Source: Eudorina sp. 2006-703-Eu-15 (taxonomy: Eukaryota > Chlorophyta > Chlorophyceae > Chlamydomonadales > Volvocaceae). From it: a stretch of DNA of 64,000 nucleotides. The stretch covers positions 190,896-254,895 of the forward strand of contig BDSI01000104.1 of assembly GCA_003117195.1 (NCBI GenBank). The letters are read 5' to 3'. Position 1 is the first letter of the stretch. Each line of letters opens with the position of its first letter. The position numbers and the translations under genes were made by a program. Of this stretch, positions 58,893-64,000 are shown one piece after another. The notes below the pieces were generated by a model. That model did no database searches. It was not told the origin of the DNA and saw only the letters and a program-made list of their open reading frames with translations.

Positions 58893-60070
58893 CGCACTCC
58901 GGGTGGGCGACTGTGGATGACGGTCCCCGGCGGGACACGTGGGGTTGGGCTTCTTGTTGGTCAGACAGTGAGTCAGTCGGTGTGTTTTGTTGTGGACACA
59001 TGACCCTCCGTGCCCAAACAGCCGTACGCGTCATGCTCCGCCGCACACCGCAGACGTACCCGCTGGGCGGCGGAACCGCCAAGATGCGCCGCAGGGACCA
59101 GCGCTCCGGGGATGCGCAGGTAGGTGAAGCAGCGGTGGCAGAATTAACGCGTGATGGCAGCAACAGTTGCAGCAGCAGCAGCAGTGTTTCTCAGGCAGGC
59201 AGAACAAGAGTGCGTGACATGCAAGGGGCCGTAGTAGCGCCCAAACGTTTCCCGTATGCGTATATGCTGTGTACGCATTGCCCGACCCATACAGTAAATG
59301 TGTGTACAAGGAAACTGATCCGCGAGACGAGAAGTCAAGCGTAATGTGTGTTTGTGTGTGTTTGATTGCGCGCCGTCGCGCCTCCCCGTGCGCTTGTTCG
59401 CACGCTCGTTGGTTCAGGCGCACGCGGAGGCGCTCCCCAACGGCGTGCGGTGCCGGACGGTCTGGGGCGCGCCCCTCGCGGGGGAGCTGGAGGAGAGCTA
59501 CACGCTGCCCGACCCGGAGGGTCAGCCCGACGTGATGCACGTGACCAGCACCCTCCGCGTGGGCGGCAGGTCGGCGACCACGGTGCAGGTGGGCGGGTGG
59601 GTGGGTGGGTGCGCGGGTGGGCGCGCTACGGCCTCTGCCCCTGGGGTGAAGGGGAACGAGCTGTGGACAGAAATGCACCTGGGCTGTGAGGGCCTGTGGG
59701 CAGGCTGCTGCGGAGAGGCCGCGTCATTCACCACAGCCATCCTTCTACACCTGCGCCCATTTGTGCGTCCCGCTGCACCCAGTCATCCAATGAAGCGGCG
59801 GGACAACCGCTTCGTGTGATACTGGGGATTGGTAGTTCACCGATGAAACATCACGGACCCTGTTGCAGTGGACCCCCCGCGAGTCATCGGTGACAGCCTC
59901 CGCGTCCTCACCGGTGCAAAGCCGAGGCTCCGCCGCCATCACCGCCCCGTCTGTCCGCCGAACCGCAGGTCTACCAGCGCCGCCGCAACATGAGCGCCCG
60001 CGACCTGATCAGTGCGAGCGAGAGGCGCAACGGCAAGGCGCACGACGTGCTCAAGCGCTTCGGCATGTGA
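53648..60070 (+). CDS. NTF2/SnoaL-like plus lipocalin-like fusion protein
   Basis: Function unknown; domain calls are by pattern. Exons: 53648-53995 (uncertain; could start at ATG 53705), 54144-54238, 55262-55370, 55685-55791, 56106-56363, 56798-57063, 57360-58030, 58205-58258, 58541-58693, 59022-59119, 59418-59588, 59969-60070; about 810 residues. Exons 2-5 give an NTF2/SnoaL-type fold pattern: SAADVVLRFIDALNQRDLSALLMMVSDDCLHED, FYADVVSSMPERVRVVADDV, then VGLIWHMEVDGVEVPCSRGLSFYR. A long Ala/Ser/Pro linker (exons 6-7) leads to LAGIWEK...DEYEKALDIWQISGVQK and a beta-rich tail with FKVTE, TYPLGGG, VMHVTSTLRVGGRSATTVQVYQRR, resembling a lipocalin/FABP-like barrel. It ends VLKRFGM. The phase between exons 9 and 10 does not match, so a microexon or different splice site near the (CA)n tract is missing. 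Confidence 0.72.
55546..55612 (+). repeat. TG-rich intron element with TTTAATGA core
   Basis: GCGTGTGTTTAATGACAAAT then CCGCTCAGAATCGCGCC and a (GT)n tail, in intron 3 of the NTF2/lipocalin-like gene. Related TTTAA/TTTAG plus (GT)n modules, read in the sense of their host gene, occur in introns of the PiT gene (about 22918-22968), UBA3 (43271-43312) and SDR gene (18148-18180). Confidence 0.6.
58810..58890. repeat. (CA)n microsatellite
   Basis: About 40 uninterrupted CA dinucleotides within intron 9 of the NTF2/lipocalin-like gene, between two exons whose phases do not agree. Confidence 0.98.
59184..59310 (+). repeat. Intron-resident repeat copy 3
   Basis: GTTTCTCAGGCAGGCAGAAC, then AAGAGTGCGTGACATGCAAG and GGGCCGTAGTAGCGCCC, followed by CCCGTATGCGTATATGC...CATTGCCCGACCCATAC. 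It matches copies 1 and 2 in core and copy 1 in the second half. It lies in intron 10 of its host gene, sense orientation. Confidence 0.85.
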
Positions 60071-61905
60071 GGGTAACATCCTAATGATAATAATGTGAGG
60101 GGAGGGAGGGAGGGAAGGGGCGCCGCCCCACTGGGCCGCCGCCGGGGGCCCGGGGCGGGGCCTTCCGCTGCGGGCCGACACGGTCTTGGTCTCGCGTGTC
60201 GGCTCGCGGTTGCGAGCCTTGGGTTCCGACACCACACGGGGATGTTTCGCAGCGGCAGTGATGGCCCACCCGCGCGTGTCTAGGTCTGGACCGCGCAAAC
60301 CTCATTGAGTTCTCCTTGTGGCGCAGCGCGGATAGACGCCGGGCGGCGTTCGCCCCGTTGCGTTGCGTTGTACTCGATCAATCCAGTGGCGAAGAACGCG
60401 TTCTTTTGTTTGGGCTCTCCCTCGCTTCCTTGACAAGCGGTCTACAGATGTCCATGTCCTGGAACCCGTTGTTTCGCGTGTTGAGGAGGTTCCGATTGTT
60501 TGAAAGCTTTCGCAGGGCGCGAGCATCGATGTATCAAAGGATGGGGGCAGGCGGGGGTTCGCACATCCTTACCCTAGGGTACGTTCATACAAATGCAGGT
60601 CTGGATTGACGGAGAGTCGAGAGTATCATAAGTCGTACATATCATCCGGTTTTGGCGGAGAGGCAGTGTTGTTGGCTTGTTCGTCGTTCGGCATACCTTT
60701 GACTTCAGAGAGCAGGTTGTGGGTCAAACTGCACATGTGGGCTCGTGTCCGTACAGCACGGTACGGCTGCATGTGCGGAGAGCGAACCGATTCGGACCTC
60801 GTTGACGTGTGGCGAATTCGTGGAAGTGTGCCATCGCACCTGATCCACGCGCTCACTGAATTGTTCGGTGCAGGTCTGTATGTCGCCTTGTGGGTTTGTC
60901 GTACAACGTACGGATGTACTGGGGGAAATTCTCCCTGGCGTCCAAACGTTCACTTCGGTGAACCCTATCCATCACGTCCTCGTATGAGATGCGCTCGCGC
61001 GTGATCATTGTCGCACGACTCGGTTCAAATACTCTGTGGCGTTAGTCCTCGCCTTGTTTTCCCCTGATGGTGTCCGGCGGGGTTGTAGTTTTAAAGGGCT
61101 CTAAATTGCGGAGGTTTTGCGCACAGGGGCGCACGCTCAACCTCGGTCCCGAAACATGAAAGGAGCATGTTCCCTCGTCAGCGATGGAATGGATACCTAG
61201 AGGTTTGTTTTGGTTCAACACGGGTGTGCAGGTTCTATGGTAAGTATATTGCCACCTGGGATCGGGCGGGCGGGCGGGTTGCAATTCTAAACACGGGTGT
61301 GCGTGGGCGGCTATCGGTGTTTGGTGGTAGGGCCCGGGAACTCCAAACACGAACATTCAGCGCAAGGCAACGCCTAGGCGCCCCGCCCCGCGCTGTAACA
61401 TCATCAACGAAGCAGGTCAATTCGTCTTCAGGGCTCTGAAATTACGGTACCAAACGTGCCAAGCCGGTTGTGCAGGATAGGCACAAGACCAATTATGGTT
61501 CGAAGACGACCTAGGACGAGCGGTCTGCCTTGCCGCCGGATGTCCGGTCGCCTCAGACTTCAGCAGCTTCAGTCACGCGCGCGTTGCCAATACGACGCAT
61601 TGGTGCTGTGGCCAAGCGCCAGTGCTTGACCTGAAGCGTTTCCTGACTGAGCCCGGATATACGATCCCGACGCCGGGCTGTGGATGTCGACCCTGCCCTA
61701 CCCTGCCCTGCGGGCGCGGGGCTGATACGCTTTGGGGCTGGGATTTGGATCGCTTGAGTGTTTGGCGGGGTCGCCGGGATCGGAGTGCCGGCCATCGCCT
61801 CGCCTGGATTGCTTCTGCTGTAACGCATCACGGCAGGAGTGAGCAATAAGGTGACACGGTGCGGGCTAATGGTCGGAACGCCCCATCGTTGGAGGATAAC
61901 GTGAT
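60071..61905. other. 3' flank of the NTF2/lipocalin-like gene and intergenic DNA
   Basis: No supportable gene. The nearest TGTAA after the stop is at 61394-61398, over 1.3 kb away, so the transcript end is unclear. A GGGC tetramer run is near 61263-61278. Confidence 0.4.
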
Positions 61906-62445
61906 CCTGGCATGCTCGGCACATGAAATGTGTGTAGGATATATAACCCTTAAGGGATGCGGTTCCCGGGTCTGTCTGCCAGTGTGTGACCGAACCATCC
62001 AGTGTCTGACTGTGACCGCGCAATCGACCCGCTCGCAGGACCTCACGACTAGCGACGTGGATGAGTATGAGAAGGCCCTCGACATCTGGCAGGTGCGGGA
62101 GGGAGGGAGGGCGGCCACCCCATTTGATGGCTTTTTGCGGTTTCGATAGTTTAAAATTGACACTATGGAGAGAGGGATGCGGGGTTGTACATGTGGCGCC
62201 GCAGAGTCCAAGCTGGGCGGTGGACACCGGGTGGCGGACGACAAGCTCGGAATTGGGTGGCATCTGGGCACGATGTGCAGTCTGTCGAGCCCGAGCTGCG
62301 GGCAATCCGAGCTGGGCCTAACCCCGGTATGACAGTATGTCGCTCCCATCAAGCCGCACAAACCGCGCGTGATACGAGGGAGGGCCACGGCGGAGGCAGC
62401 TTCAACATTCACTTCCTGACCCTACTGCAAGGTCACCGAGGTGAG
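61906..62445 (+). pseudogene. Partial duplicate of the NTF2/lipocalin-like gene (exons 8-9)
   Basis: Copies intron 7, exon 8, intron 8 and the end of exon 9 of the upstream gene (58054-58396 and about 58634-58694) in the same orientation, about 3.85 kb downstream. Exon 8 (DLTTSDVDEYEKALDIWQ) is intact, with good splice sites. Exon 9 is broken: its start is replaced by unrelated sequence (62226-62388), and a deletion in the IPYFK region shifts the frame. Introns are copied too, so this is a DNA-level duplication, not a retrocopy. No start codon or other exons are present. Confidence 0.88.
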
Positions 62446-63865
62446 TGCAAGCCAATTGTGCGTGTGGGACAGCCATGCATTCCTTTGCAAAGTTGCCGTC
62501 TCAAGATTGCTGCTCAAAATTGCCGCTTCAGGTGAAATTGCGAACCCAGCGAGCGGTTACAGCTAGCATGACACGACGGTTATGTAGTTCGTAGTCTATT
62601 ATCGGGATGCGATTATCCTGATCGACTAGGTCACGCCTTTAGGTTCCATTTCTTATTCAACTTGGTACCGACACGCAACGACAGATACAAATTTTGAGGG
62701 AGGAAATGTGCTTATATTGTGTGACCCAACTAACATCGCATTCTATACGATTCAATGTCGGTGCTTTGGTTCTTGTGCTAGAGTTTACGTCCACCAAAGA
62801 TTGATTCAAAACAATTCCCATTGTACTGGCTGTACTGATTATAAGTACTGATGATAAGTGTACTGCTGCGGAACTCGCTGTGGCGGGCATACCGACCAAG
62901 TAACGTCGCTTGATGCTGCCCGCGCCGCCAGCCGCGCTGTCCCCTGCTAGGACAAGAACACTGTCTGCATCATATGCCTGTCGAATCAGCCCACTTGCAT
63001 GGATCGTACTGCCACCCGTTGGTCGAAGGTTGTGACGTCGGTCGTCTACGACATGACTTCGGCTTCAATGGGGCTTGATTAGAACGCGAACTTAAACTTA
63101 GCGTGATATATTGAGAATACGCGTATAAAATTGAACTATCCGACACGACTTTAGTTCATAGTGTTGCCGAATACACGCCACCTGTTAGCAACCACTGTCT
63201 CCGACCCGGCGCCCTTCCCTAAAACAGTGGATAAAAAAATAAAAATAGTACCAATGTCAAAACTGCTGATTATTCATGCTTGTAAACCTGAAGGAGTGTG
63301 GCAGCGAAGGTTAACAAGGGTTAACACCGTATCGAACGGAATCACCTCTTCAGTACCAACTCAAACAACAGATAAACACGGGTTGATTGTTTCGAGTTTA
63401 TCTTGCTAGATTAGTGTATTTCTCAAGGACATTTATTAGTTAGTGACGGATTAACTAGGCGATCCTAAGCCCGAATTGTTGTTGCGGTGTACCAGCGAGC
63501 CACTTCACCCATTTACCAGACTCATCTGGCCGATCAACAGTTTTGGACATCGTCGTCCCGAAATTGACTTCCTTCGCACTGTACAGCGAGGACCCATCGG
63601 CGGACAGCTAGACCAACGTCCAGTTGCGTGCTTGCAGCGCTGAATCCGCGTGATCTGCAGTCATGCAATAACCTCCAAAATAATCACACCCATAAACGTG
63701 AACACAATCCGGTCACCCTGCTCCCTCCGCAGGTGCAATCGTTACACTTTTACACAGAGCGGTCATCATTCAGCGCTGCTTCGACTTCGCGACTGACGGC
63801 CGCGCGCACAGCTCCCCCCGTGGGTGCGCATCATCGCACTTCACGGTTGAAGCTCACCGATCGAC
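62446..63865. other. AT-rich intergenic region upstream of the last gene
   Basis: Mostly AT-rich from 62550 to 63700 with no supportable exon. It becomes GC-rich from about 63780 towards the ATG at 63866, as expected for a promoter and 5' UTR. Confidence 0.45.
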
Positions 63866-63937
63866 ATGGCCCCACACCACGGCAACGTGCACGGCGCAAT
63901 CCTTGGATACGGATCGCCGCCGCATGCGCACGGGGAG
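63866..63937 (+). CDS. Probable first exon of a further gene (partial)
   Basis: ATG at 63866 opens 24 codons (MAPHHGNVHGAILGYGSPPH then AHGE) ending exactly at a strong donor GAG|GTAAGC. It is preceded by a GC-rich leader and AT-rich upstream DNA. His/Gly-rich, no recognised motif. The rest lies beyond the right edge. Confidence 0.45.
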
Positions 63938-64000
63938 GTAAGCGAGGCCGGGGACCGCGCACGTCGAACGTCGAACGGCGAACGCGCGCTGGTTTTCCGC

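Overview
The window reads as nuclear DNA of a green alga, most likely a chlorophycean/volvocine relative of Chlamydomonas (inference). The grounds are GC-rich genes cut by many short GT-AG introns, TGTAA-type poly(A) signals after stop codons, Ala/Gln/Pro-rich low-complexity insertions in otherwise conserved proteins, abundant (CA)n and G-rich satellites in introns, and AT-richer intergenic stretches. There are no bacterial operons, CRISPR arrays or insertion sequences. Exon models below were built by hand from reading frame, GT/AG sites and intron-phase agreement.

Layout. Bases 1-1001 are a 20-bp minisatellite. Eight genes then lie on the minus strand: two tandem GT61-family (EOGT-like) glycosyltransferase paralogues (A, 1131-4338, lacking its last exon; B, 5270-9545); ribonucleotide reductase small subunit (11243-13512); a short-chain dehydrogenase with a very long Ala-rich tail (14674-19715); a PiT-family phosphate transporter with a huge Gln-rich central loop (21820-31738); a Vps55/LEPROT-type endosomal membrane protein (33281-34995); an unrecognised 188-residue protein (36502-39169); and UBA3, the catalytic subunit of the NEDD8 E1 (41413-46289). 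UBA3 is head-to-head with a plus-strand mTERF-like gene (46944-51342). It is followed on the plus strand by an NTF2/SnoaL-like plus lipocalin-like fusion gene (about 53648-60070), a partial pseudogene copy of that gene (61906-62445), and the first exon of another gene at the right edge (63866).

The genes are an ordinary mix of housekeeping and accessory functions (dNTP synthesis, phosphate uptake, glycosylation, neddylation, endosomal sorting, organelle gene expression) with no sign of a shared pathway. The unusual layer is in the non-coding DNA. A 12-bp palindrome GACCC-RY-GGGTC occurs about 22 times, GTACGG/CCGTAC words crowd intron ends, and small repeats sit inside introns in the same orientation as the host gene. 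These are the best candidates for something undescribed. The tandem GT61 pair also shows patchy, near-identical exons that suggest gene conversion.
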